64,000 nt of DNA. Source: Alphaproteobacteria bacterium. Its GTDB lineage: Bacteria; Pseudomonadota; Alphaproteobacteria; GCA-2731375. Location: the NCBI GenBank assembly GCA_016776605.1, contig JADHTB010000012.1, positions 47,396 through 111,395 of the forward strand, in the 5' to 3' direction. Below the pieces are notes generated by a model. It ran no database searches. It was not told the DNA's origin and worked only from the letters and a program-made list of their open reading frames with translations. The position numbers and the translations under genes were made by a program. Positions 45,206-54,780 of the stretch are shown in pieces. The first letter of the stretch is position 1; each line of letters begins with the position of its first letter.

Positions 45206-46678
45206 TTAGGTCGCCGTGCCGCCGACGGTCAGGCTATTGAGTAACAATGTCGGCTGGCCAACACCGACCGGTACGCCCTGACCGCTTTTGCCACAGGTGC
45301 CGACGCCGGTATCCAAGGCCAGGTCATTGCCGATGCCGCCAACCTTGGTCAGGACGTCCGGTCCATTGCCGATCAGGGTCGCACCTTTTACGGGGGCCCC
45401 GATCTTGCCATTGCGTAATTGATAGGCCTCGGTACAGCTGAAAACGAACTTGCCGGATGTTATATCGACCTGGCCGCCACCGAAGTTCACGGCATAGATG
45501 CCATTCTTTACGCTGCCGATTATCTCCTGCGGGTCCTGCTCGCCCGCCCGCATGAAGGTGTTGGTCATTCGCGGCATGGGCATATGGGCAAATGACTGTC
45601 GCCGGCCATTGCCGGTTACCGCCATGCCCATCAGGCGGGCGTTCAGGCGATCCTGCATGTAGCCCTTTAAAATGCCGTCTTCGATCAATACGGTGCATTC
45701 GGTTGGCGTGCCTTCGTCATCAACCGTCAACGAGCCGCGCCGGCCATCGATACTGCCGTCATCAACCACGGTCACGCCGGGGCTCGCCACCCGTTCGCCC
45801 AGCAAATTGGCGAAGGCCGAGGTGTGTTTACGATTGAAATCCCCTTCCAGGCCATGGCCGATGGCTTCGTGCAGCAGGATACCCGGCCAGCCCGGGCCGA
45901 GAACCACCTGCATCTCGCCCGCCGGCGCCGGCACGGAGGATAGGTTAACCTCGGCCTGACGCATGGCTTCATCCACCTGAGCCTGCCAGTTCGCCGTTTC
46001 AAGATAGCGTGCAAAACCAATGCGGTCGCCAACCCCATGACTACCGGTTTCCTGACGGTCGCCTTCGCCCAGCACCACCGCGACATTCAGGCGAACCAGG
46101 GGCCGGACATCGCGGATCCGTTGCCCGTCGGCCCGCATAATCTCCACCGCCTGCCATTGCCCATGCAACGACACGGTGACTTGGCGCACCCGGGGATCAC
46201 GGCCGCGGGCATAGCTGTCTACCTCACCCAGCATCTTGACCTTGTCCGCGAAGGGTATGCCGCCCAGCGGATTGTCGTCGGGATAAAGGCTTTGATTGGT
46301 TGCCATCGGTGCCTGGCTCATGCTGCCGTTGTGGCCCGCACGGACCGCCTGTACCGCCGCAGCGGCTCTGACTATGGCAGCCTCATTCAATTCGGAGGCA
46401 TGCGCATAACCGGTCTGCTCGCCTGCAACGGCGCGCAGACCAAAGCCCTGATTTGTATCGAAATTGGCGGATTTTATCCGGCCGTCATCCAAAACCAGGC
46501 TTTCGCTCTGGCTATATTCCATAAACAACTCGCCATCGTCGCAACCCTTCAGGGCCGTGCCGACGATATTCTGAATCCGGCCTTCATCCAGTCCGGCCCG
46601 CTCGAACAGCAGAGCCGGGTCGGCACCATCGCCAGTCGCGCCACCAGCCGGTCCAGCGTTAGTTTTCGAATCACTCAT
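45206..46678 (-). CDS. tldD: metalloprotease TldD
   Basis: This 490-residue zinc protease subunit of the TldD/TldE(PmbA) pair degrades unfolded peptides and matures some antibiotics. The zinc motif is LLHEAIGHGLEGDF (HExxxH), with the later metal cysteine region KFVFSCTEAYQLRNGKIG. The family start SLVLDDGRIKSANFDTNQGFGLRAVAGEQTGYAH is clear when read in parts, and SLTVDDEGTPTECTVLIEDG follows. No tldE/pmbA is in the window. The first 20 residues are a Gly/Ala-rich leader. Confidence 0.93.
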   Translation of the reverse strand: MSDSKTNAGPAGGATGDGADPALLFERAGLDEGRIQNIVGTALKGCDDGELFMEYSQSESLVLDDGRIKSANFDTNQGFGLRAVAGEQTGYAHASELNEAAIVRAAAAVQAVRAGHNGSMSQAPMATNQSLYPDDNPLGGIPFADKVKMLGEVDSYARGRDPRVRQVTVSLHGQWQAVEIMRADGQRIRDVRPLVRLNVAVVLGEGDRQETGSHGVGDRIGFARYLETANWQAQVDEAMRQAEVNLSSVPAPAGEMQVVLGPGWPGILLHEAIGHGLEGDFNRKHTSAFANLLGERVASPGVTVVDDGSIDGRRGSLTVDDEGTPTECTVLIEDGILKGYMQDRLNARLMGMAVTGNGRRQSFAHMPMPRMTNTFMRAGEQDPQEIIGSVKNGIYAVNFGGGQVDITSGKFVFSCTEAYQLRNGKIGAPVKGATLIGNGPDVLTKVGGIGNDLALDTGVGTCGKSGQGVPVGVGQPTLLLNSLTVGGTAT

Positions 46679-46783
46679 AATTGCATCTGCTCCAATTGGA
46701 CGCGGGTACCATTAGTTACCACAAATGGTTAACACACGATTATAAAACGCTAATTATGATGCTATTATGACAGCCAGAACTTT

Positions 46784-46802
46784 GTGCGACAATTGGTCGC
46801 AC
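46784..46802. promoter_or_regulatory. inverted repeat GTGCGAC-5-GTCGCAC
   Basis: A 7-base perfect stem with a 5-base loop (AATTG) is found about 105 bases from the tldD start. It has no following T-run, so it is likelier an operator or structured leader than a terminator. Confidence 0.4.
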
Positions 46803-46942
46803 GACGCACCAACCGCTCGCAAAGCGTCTGATAAAATTGAACTTTGCGGCGTTTTTACGCTCATCAGGTGGCTATATGGGGGCAAATTGCCCGCTTATCA
46901 AGGCCATGAACCGAGGCAGATTGTATAGCAACAGGCGCCGGC

Positions 46943-46964
46943 TTCCTTGACCATGGTCAAGGAA
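46943..46964. promoter_or_regulatory. perfect 22-bp palindrome upstream of ctaC
   Basis: The half-site TTCCTTGACCA is followed at once by its exact complement, with no central spacer. It is about 100 bases upstream of ctaC. A partly overlapping inverted repeat (GGAAC-6-GTTCC) starts within it. A perfect dyad of this length by chance is improbable, so a dimeric regulator site is the best reading; the regulator is unknown. Confidence 0.55.
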
Positions 46965-47065
46965 CGGGCTTGTTCCCTCATAAGCCGTTGGGCTACATAG
47001 GGGGGATCTAGAGTAATGGGGAATGTTCCCGGCGTGAAAATTTTGGATAAAATCGAGGCTTTAAT

Positions 47066-47917
47066 ATGACGGCTTGGCGAATTTTGGCCGCGCCGATGGC
47101 GCTGCTCGGTACTTTGGCGACAAGCGCATCGGCACTGGCGGACCATGGCATGGCGCATCCCTGGCAATTGGGCCTGCAGACACCGGTCACACCGGTGGCG
47201 GTGGCGTTGAATGATTTTCATAACCTGCTGCTTATCATCATCACGGTCATCGCGGTGTTCGTGACTCTGTTGATGATCGTGGTGTTTGTGAAGTTTAACG
47301 CCAAGGCTAACCCAACACCGCGGACGACCACGCACAATACCTTGTTGGAGGTCTTGTGGACGGCGATCCCGATACTGATCCTGGTGGTCATCGCCATTCC
47401 CTCATTCAAGCTGCTGTATTTCGCGGATCGCACCGTGGACGCCGAAATGACCATCAAGGCGGTCGGCCACCAATGGTATTGGTCCTATGAATACCCGGAT
47501 AATGGCGAGTTCACTTTTGATGCCTCGATGGTTGAGGACCAGGATCTGCAACCCGGGCAGCCCCGGCTATTGGCCACGGACGAGGCTGTCGTGATACCGG
47601 TCAACACCAATATCCGTTTGCTGATTGCCGCCGACGACGTGATTCATTCCTGGGCCATGCCGGCCTTCGGCGTGAAGCTGGATGGCGTGCCGGGCCGCCT
47701 GAACGAAACCTGGGTCAGGGTGGAAAAACAGGGCACCTATTACGGCCAATGTTCGGAGCTATGTGGCACGGGCCACGGCTTTATGCCGATCATGGTCAAG
47801 GTAGTCTCGAAAGAGGCCTTCGCCGCCTGGGCCGCAAAGGCCAAGGTGGAATATGCTGGCCGGGACGACCGACCGGGCCTGAAGCTGGCGGATGCCGGCG
47901 GCCGAACAGCCGAATAA
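47066..47917 (+). CDS. ctaC: cytochrome c oxidase subunit II
   Basis: This 283-residue subunit takes electrons from cytochrome c through its CuA centre. It has an N-terminal signal-like helix (about 5-25), two transmembrane helices (about 55-78 and 95-115), the aromatic loop GHQWYWSYEYPD and the CuA motif GQCSELCGTGHGFMPIMV with both cysteines, the histidine and methionine; an upstream CuA histidine is in DDVIHSWAMPAFG. There is no fused cytochrome c domain. It is first of the oxidase operon; ctaD follows after 73 bases. Confidence 0.95.
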   Translation: MTAWRILAAPMALLGTLATSASALADHGMAHPWQLGLQTPVTPVAVALNDFHNLLLIIITVIAVFVTLLMIVVFVKFNAKANPTPRTTTHNTLLEVLWTAIPILILVVIAIPSFKLLYFADRTVDAEMTIKAVGHQWYWSYEYPDNGEFTFDASMVEDQDLQPGQPRLLATDEAVVIPVNTNIRLLIAADDVIHSWAMPAFGVKLDGVPGRLNETWVRVEKQGTYYGQCSELCGTGHGFMPIMVKVVSKEAFAAWAAKAKVEYAGRDDRPGLKLADAGGRTAE

Positions 47918-47990
47918 TATCCGGCGGTCTGGTCCGGTTGATGCCGGCCCGGTCCCAGTAAAAAGAATTCAGCGATAGGAAGACAGATAA

Positions 47991-49595
<1,605 letters not shown>

Positions 49596-49628
49596 GCGTG
49601 GTACGTGGTTGTCGAAAGGAATTGATCG

Positions 49629-50564
49629 GTGAATAGCGGCAATTTGGCCCTGGACCAGGATGGTCGGCAAGGCACCCGGCGCCCGGTCGGCGGGGCCCGT
49701 CTGGCCGACTATCTGGCGCTGTTGAAGCCACGGGTGATGAGCCTGGTGGTCTTCACCGCACTGGTCGGGCTGGTGCTGGCGCCTGGTAACCTGCACCCGC
49801 TGGTCGCTTTGGCGGCCCTGGTCTGTATCGCCGTTGGGGCCGGGGCTTCGGGTGCCATCAACATGTGGTACGACGCCGATATTGACGGACAGATGTTGCG
49901 GACCTGTGATCGGCCCATTCCACGCGGCCATGTGCGGCCCGGCGCGGCCCTGGTTTTTGGCACGGTACTGTCCTTCGCCTCGGTTCTGGCCATGGGCGCG
50001 CTAGTCAATCTGCTATCGGCGGCGCTGCTCGCCATGACCATTGCCTTCTATGTCTTCGTCTACACCATGTGGCTGAAACGGCGGACGCCGCAGAATATCG
50101 TCATCGGCGGCGCGGCGGGCGCGTTCCCGCCAATGATCGGTTGGGCTGCCGCCAGCGGTGATATATCACTGGCCTCCATTGCCCTGTTCGCCATCATCTT
50201 TTTTTGGACACCGCCGCATTTTTGGGCTCTGGCGTTGTACCGGGCCGACGATTACCGCAATGTCGGCGTACCAATGCTGCCCGTGGTCGCCGGCAAGGCG
50301 GTAACCCGGCGGCATATCCTGATTTACGCCTTGATCCTGTTTCCCATCACCTTAAGCCCGGTCGCGTTGGGCGTATGTGGCCTGGCCTATGGTCTGGGCG
50401 CGGCGTTGTTGGGGCTGGTTTTTGTTGCCTTTGCCTATCGGGTCTGGCGCTCGGGCGATGCTGACGACGGACCGGCGCGGCGGTTGTTCGGCTATTCCAT
50501 ATTTTATCTGTTTGCCCTGTTTGCCGTGATGCTGGGCGAGCGTTTGGTCGAGGTCTGGGTCTGA
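49629..50564 (+). CDS. ctaB: protoheme IX farnesyltransferase
   Basis: This 311-residue membrane prenyltransferase converts heme b to heme o, the first step to the heme a used by the oxidase. It starts at GTG. Motifs are LLKPRVMSLVVFTALVGL, the Asp-rich NMWYDADIDGQMLRT(C)DRPIPRG and the second Asp-rich loop YRADDYRNVGVPMLP. About nine hydrophobic helices are present. Its stop overlaps the start of a small ORF by one base. Confidence 0.95.
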   Translation: MNSGNLALDQDGRQGTRRPVGGARLADYLALLKPRVMSLVVFTALVGLVLAPGNLHPLVALAALVCIAVGAGASGAINMWYDADIDGQMLRTCDRPIPRGHVRPGAALVFGTVLSFASVLAMGALVNLLSAALLAMTIAFYVFVYTMWLKRRTPQNIVIGGAAGAFPPMIGWAAASGDISLASIALFAIIFFWTPPHFWALALYRADDYRNVGVPMLPVVAGKAVTRRHILIYALILFPITLSPVALGVCGLAYGLGAALLGLVFVAFAYRVWRSGDADDGPARRLFGYSIFYLFALFAVMLGERLVEVWV

Positions 50565-50698
50565 TGCCATTATCTAAAATCCACCGGCAGAGGCTGGGCC
50601 GTAATTTGGCGGTGGCCGGAATCCTGGTTGTGTTCGTGGCCGCGGCGTTTTTTATCACCATGTTCAATATGCAAGGCCAGACATGGAACCCCAATTGA
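50564..50698 (+). CDS. small single-helix membrane protein of the oxidase operon (CoxF-like)
   Basis: The 44-residue reading starts MPLSKIHRQRLGRNLAV, spans one transmembrane helix (about 16-36) and ends NMQGQTWNPN. The ATG overlaps the ctaB stop (TGATG), and the 3' end overlaps ctaG by 16 bases, which argues for a real, translationally coupled gene. Short membrane proteins at this place between ctaB and ctaG are known in alphaproteobacterial oxidase operons and are often missed by gene callers; the function is not established. Confidence 0.7.
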   Translation: MPLSKIHRQRLGRNLAVAGILVVFVAAAFFITMFNMQGQTWNPN

Positions 50699-51345
50699 AC
50701 CGGCGGCCCCGACAAGGCAAGCGCAACCGGCTGACCGCCCTGGTTGCCGCCAGCGTGGTCTTTGGCATGGTTGGCGCGGCCTACGCGGCGGTGCCACTGT
50801 ATCAGATGTTCTGCCAGGTCACAGGTTATGGCGGCACAACCCAGGTGGCCGCCGAGGCGCCGGCGGAGACGGGCGAGCGCATCATAACCGTGCGCTTCAA
50901 CGCCGATACGGCCGGTACGATGCCATGGCGGTTCCGCCCGCAACAACGGGCCGTCACGGTCCGGGTGGGCGAGCAGACCTTGGCTCTTTACGAAGCAATA
51001 AACTCAAGTCAGCGTCGCATCGTTGGCTCCGCGACCTTCAATGTGACGCCAGCCAAGGCCGGCGCCTATTTCAACAAGATCGAATGCTTTTGCTTCACCG
51101 AACAAGCGCTAAAGCCCGGCGAAAGCACCGATATGCCGGTTTCCTTTTTTGTAGATCCCGCTATTTCGGATGACCCAAATCTGGATGACGTGCATACCAT
51201 AACCCTGTCCTACACCTTCTTCGAGGTGGCGGGCAGCACCGATGACACCAATTCGACGACGACGACGACCGCTGTCAAGCAAGTGATAAACGAGCAACCG
51301 CACAGCGACGTCAAAGTGGCAATGAAGTTGCTGGGAACGGAGTAA
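50683..51345 (+). CDS. ctaG: cytochrome c oxidase assembly protein CtaG (Cox11)
   Basis: This 220-residue copper chaperone inserts CuB into subunit I. It has one N-terminal transmembrane helix (about 18-38), VPLYQMFCQVTGYGGTTQ, and the copper-binding KIECFCFTEQ (CFCF) in a periplasmic Ig-like domain. The C-terminal tail is Thr/Ser-rich, less usual. It overlaps the small CoxF-like gene and is followed by ctaE after 5 bases. Confidence 0.94.
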   Translation: MEPQLNRRPRQGKRNRLTALVAASVVFGMVGAAYAAVPLYQMFCQVTGYGGTTQVAAEAPAETGERIITVRFNADTAGTMPWRFRPQQRAVTVRVGEQTLALYEAINSSQRRIVGSATFNVTPAKAGAYFNKIECFCFTEQALKPGESTDMPVSFFVDPAISDDPNLDDVHTITLSYTFFEVAGSTDDTNSTTTTTAVKQVINEQPHSDVKVAMKLLGTE

Positions 51346-51350
51346 AAAAA

Positions 51351-52163
51351 ATGGCTGATACGCATGCAAAAGGGCACGATTACCATCTGGTTGATCCCAG
51401 CCCATGGCCGGCTCTTGGGTCGCTAGGCGCGCTGATCCTGGCCTCGGGCCTGATCTATTACATGCACGCGGGCGTGCCCTGGGTGCTTGTAATTGGTTCC
51501 CTGGTGGTGCTCTACACCATGTTCGTGTGGTGGCGGGACGTCATCCGCGAGGCCAAGGATGAAGGCCACCACACCCCGGTGGTGCAGCTGCATTTGCGCT
51601 TTGGCATGATCATGTTCATCGCCTCCGAGGTGATGTTCTTCATGGCTTGGTTCTGGGCCTATTTCAATGCCGCCCTTTACCCGACCGAGCAGATGGGCGG
51701 CATGTGGCCGCCCGAGGGCATCGCCACCTTTGATCCCTGGCATCTGCCCCTGATCAACACATTGATTTTGTTGACATCCTCGACCACGGTGACCTGGGCC
51801 CATCACGCCGTGCGTCAAGGCAATCAGAAAAGCGCGGTGCAGGGTTTGACCGTTACCGTCCTGCTGGGGGCCATTTTCACCTGCGTTCAGGCTTATGAAT
51901 ATGCCCACGCGACCTTTGCCTTCACCAGTGGCATCTATGGCTCCACCTTCTTCATGGCGACCGGCTTTCACGGTCTGCATGTGCTGATCGGCACCATCTT
52001 CCTGCTGGTTTGCCTGATCCGCACCGCCAAGGGCCATTTCAAGCCGGACCACCACTTTGGTTTGGAGGCGGCCGCCTGGTATTGGCATTTCGTCGATGTG
52101 GTCTGGCTCTTTCTGTTTTCCTTCATCTATGTCTGGGGCGCAGGGACCATAGCTGCGCAATAA
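51351..52163 (+). CDS. ctaE: cytochrome c oxidase subunit III
   Basis: This 270-residue membrane subunit has seven hydrophobic helices. Family motifs are YHLVDPSPWPALGSLGAL at the start, EVMFFMAWFWAYFN, THGVMGP-like region in TVTWAHHAVRQGNQ, and FHGLHVLIGTIFL and AWYWHFVDVVWLFLF near the end. It stabilises the catalytic core and supports proton uptake. It sits directly after ctaG with a GGAG ribosome site. Confidence 0.95.
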   Translation: MADTHAKGHDYHLVDPSPWPALGSLGALILASGLIYYMHAGVPWVLVIGSLVVLYTMFVWWRDVIREAKDEGHHTPVVQLHLRFGMIMFIASEVMFFMAWFWAYFNAALYPTEQMGGMWPPEGIATFDPWHLPLINTLILLTSSTTVTWAHHAVRQGNQKSAVQGLTVTVLLGAIFTCVQAYEYAHATFAFTSGIYGSTFFMATGFHGLHVLIGTIFLLVCLIRTAKGHFKPDHHFGLEAAAWYWHFVDVVWLFLFSFIYVWGAGTIAAQ

Positions 52164-52173
52164 TGAGGCAGGC

Positions 52174-52560
52174 ATGACCGGTGAAGACTGGGGCGGCGCG
52201 ACGGTATCGCCCCTTCTTGCCGGTTTGCTGTGCCGTTGTCCCAGATGTGGGAAAGGCCAACTTTTCCAAGGATTGCTGGATGTTGCCGCCGCATGCGGTA
52301 TCTGCGGCTTGGATCTATCGGCCCACGATTCCGGCGATGGACCGGCGGTCTTTGTCATTCTGATCGTCGGTGGTTTGGCAGTGGCCTTGGCATTTATGGT
52401 TGAGATGGTCTTCACGCCACCGATCTGGGTGCATCTGATCTATCAGATACCATTCGTGCTTGGCGCCTCAATCCTGTTTCTCCGGCCCCTGAAGGCAACC
52501 CTGATCGCCTTGCAATACCGTCACCATGTAGCTGGTTTCAACGACGGGCGTTCAGATTAG
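52174..52560 (+). CDS. DUF983 family zinc-ribbon membrane protein
   Basis: The 128-residue protein has a four-cysteine zinc ribbon at the N-terminus (CRCPRCGKGQLF and ACGICGLDL) and two transmembrane helices (about 55-78 and 84-103). DUF983 genes are regularly found between ctaE and surf1 in alphaproteobacteria, so a role in oxidase assembly is inferred from context only. Spacing is 10 bases to ctaE and 3 to the SURF1 gene. Confidence 0.9.
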   Translation: MTGEDWGGATVSPLLAGLLCRCPRCGKGQLFQGLLDVAAACGICGLDLSAHDSGDGPAVFVILIVGGLAVALAFMVEMVFTPPIWVHLIYQIPFVLGASILFLRPLKATLIALQYRHHVAGFNDGRSD

Positions 52561-52563
52561 CTT

Positions 52564-53262
52564 ATGCGCCGCCCCGGCCTCTGGTCCATATGCCTGACCC
52601 TGTTCGGATTGCTCCTGATGCTGGGATTGGGCGTCTGGCAGTTACAGCGCATGGCCTGGAAGAACGGTCTGATTGCCGAAATGCAGGCAGGTATGACCGC
52701 GCCGCCGGTTTTTTTGGAAGGCCCTCTCGATAACCTTTCGGCTCTGAGCTATCGCGCTGTTCGGTTGCGGGGGCAATTTCTGCATGACATGGAAGCCCAC
52801 GTCGGGCCCAGGGTGCACCAGGGGCAGGCCGGACTACATGTGTTGACGCCGCTGCGCCTTGAGGACGGCGCCACGATACTGATCAATCGCGGCTGGATCC
52901 CCAAGGACCGGCGCGATCCCGCCAGCCGTGCCGCTGGCCAGTTGCCGGGAGAGGTCACGGTACAGGGCATCCTGCGCAGCCAGCTTAGCCAGGGCACCTG
53001 GACGCCGGACCACGACAGCCGTGCCGATCTTTGGTTTTGGTATGACGTTGCCGGCATCGCCAAGGCGCGCGGTCTTGATCTGGCGGCGGCGGTGGTGCAG
53101 GCGGATGGGCAAGCCAACCCCGGCGGCCTGCCCATCGGAGGCGTGGCGCAACCACGGTTGAAAAACGATCACCTGCAATACGCCATTACCTGGTTTTCCC
53201 TGGCCGGCGTCCTGATGGTGATTTTCCTGTTGTCGCACCGCCGTGCAAAAGATCGTCCATGA
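52564..53262 (+). CDS. surf1: SURF1-family oxidase assembly protein
   Basis: This 232-residue protein with two transmembrane helices flanking a periplasmic domain (about 10-29 and 206-224) is a heme a chaperone for subunit I. Family motifs are GVWQLQRMAWKNGLI, YRAVRLRGQFLHD, ILINRGWIPKDRRDP and the C-terminal NDHLQYAITWFSLAGVL. The stop overlaps the next gene by 4 bases. SURF1 completes the oxidase assembly set here. Confidence 0.93.
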   Translation: MRRPGLWSICLTLFGLLLMLGLGVWQLQRMAWKNGLIAEMQAGMTAPPVFLEGPLDNLSALSYRAVRLRGQFLHDMEAHVGPRVHQGQAGLHVLTPLRLEDGATILINRGWIPKDRRDPASRAAGQLPGEVTVQGILRSQLSQGTWTPDHDSRADLWFWYDVAGIAKARGLDLAAAVVQADGQANPGGLPIGGVAQPRLKNDHLQYAITWFSLAGVLMVIFLLSHRRAKDRP

Positions 53263-54749
53263 GGGCGCCCTACGAACAACTCCGTGGCCGGTTTGCCCGG
53301 CTGACTGATCTGAATGGCGCGGCTGCCATGCTGCATTGGGACGCCGCCGCGGTGATGCCCACTGGCGGGGCCCCGGCCCGGGCCGAGCAATTGGCAACCC
53401 TGTCGCTGCTGGCGCATGAATTATTGTGCCAGAACGAGGTTGCGGACCTGTTGCACCGGGCCGAGGCCGGGATGGCTGAACTGGGTCCGTGGGAGCGTGC
53501 CAATCTGCGCGAAATGCGGCGCCAATGGTCTCATGCCACGGCCTTGCCCGGTGATTTGGTGGCCGCCCTCAGCCGGGCCGGATCGGCCTGCGAGATGGTC
53601 TGGCGCACGGCCCGGGCGGACGATGATTTTGCCGCCCTATGCCCCTATCTGGAAACCGTGGTCGATCTGGTTCGCGAGACCGCCGATGCCAAGGCGGGGG
53701 CCTTTGGCTGTTCGCCCTATGATGCCTTGCTGTCGCAATACGAACCGGGCCTGAGCGCGGCGGATATTGACCGTGAATTTGACCTTCTGGCAGCGTTTTT
53801 GCCCGATCTGCTGGATCGGGTTCTGACCCAGCAGGCTGACCCGCCAACGGCGCCGGAGCGGCTGGGGGTAGCGGTTCAGGAGAATTTGTCCCGGCATCTT
53901 CTTGGCGCCCTGGGCTTTGACTTCGAGCACGGCCGACTGGATGTTTCCCTGCATCCTTTCACCGGCGGAGTGGCCGACGATGTGCGCCTGACCACCCGGT
54001 ATGATGAAGCCGACGCCCTGGGCAGCCTATACCCCGCCCTGCACGAAGGCGGCCATGGCATGTACGAGCAGGGTCTGCCGCCGGCCTGGCGGTCGCAGCC
54101 GGTGGGGCAAGCCATGGGCATGGCCATGCACGAAAGCCAATCATTGCTGATCGAGATGCAGGTCTGCCGGGGCGATGCCTTTCTGCGCTATCTGGCACCT
54201 CTGTTGCGGGAACGGGGCGGGGTTTCCGGTCCCGCCTGGGACGCCAGGGGTCTGAGCCGGCGGGTGCGCCATGTGGCCCGTTCGTTAATCCGGGTGGAGG
54301 CCGACGAGGTAACCTATCCTCTGCACATCATCCACCGCTACCGCCTGGAGCGGGCCCTGCTGGCCGGCGACCTGCAGGTCGCGGATCTGCCGACCGCCTG
54401 GCGGATGGGCATGGCGGAATTACTTGGCATCGCGGTGCCCAACGATCGCGATGGCTGTATGCAGGATATCCATTGGATGGACGGCGCCTTTGGCTATTTT
54501 CCCACCTATACCCTGGGGGCCATGGCGGCGGCACAAATGTACCGGCAGGCCGAGGCCGCCCTGCCGGACTTGGCCGACGATATTGCACAGGGCGCTTTTG
54601 GCCGCCTGATGGGCTGGTTGGGCCGAACGGTACACAGTCAGGGCCGGCTGCATGCCAGCGCCGATGAATTGTTGCGCGCGGCAACGGGGCGGCCCCTGGA
54701 TGGTGCGATCTTTCGCCAGCACCTTGAAAAGCGCTATCTAGCTGGATAG
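53259..54749 (+). CDS. carboxypeptidase Taq (M32 family metallopeptidase)
   Basis: This 496-residue all-alpha zinc carboxypeptidase has the zinc motif ALHEGGHGMYEQGL (HExxH), the downstream glutamate in MGMAMHESQSLL and the conserved RVEADEVTYPLHIIHRYRLE. It removes C-terminal residues from peptides in the cytoplasm. The ATG overlaps surf1, so it is probably expressed with the oxidase operon. The length is usual for the family. Confidence 0.94.
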   Translation: MRAPYEQLRGRFARLTDLNGAAAMLHWDAAAVMPTGGAPARAEQLATLSLLAHELLCQNEVADLLHRAEAGMAELGPWERANLREMRRQWSHATALPGDLVAALSRAGSACEMVWRTARADDDFAALCPYLETVVDLVRETADAKAGAFGCSPYDALLSQYEPGLSAADIDREFDLLAAFLPDLLDRVLTQQADPPTAPERLGVAVQENLSRHLLGALGFDFEHGRLDVSLHPFTGGVADDVRLTTRYDEADALGSLYPALHEGGHGMYEQGLPPAWRSQPVGQAMGMAMHESQSLLIEMQVCRGDAFLRYLAPLLRERGGVSGPAWDARGLSRRVRHVARSLIRVEADEVTYPLHIIHRYRLERALLAGDLQVADLPTAWRMGMAELLGIAVPNDRDGCMQDIHWMDGAFGYFPTYTLGAMAAAQMYRQAEAALPDLADDIAQGAFGRLMGWLGRTVHSQGRLHASADELLRAATGRPLDGAIFRQHLEKRYLAG

Positions 54750-54780
54750 GTTGGCGCCCCTATTCCTGGAGATCGATGCT

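Larger units (their letters stand above)
46679..47065. other. 387-base non-coding region upstream of the cytochrome oxidase operon
   Basis: No credible gene was seen here. The stretch holds two dyads described separately, A/T-rich sequence near the tldD start (TTATAAAACGCTAATTATG) and a GAGG ribosome site for ctaC. It must carry promoters for both tldD and the oxidase operon; its length and dyads suggest regulated expression of the oxidase genes. Confidence 0.5.
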
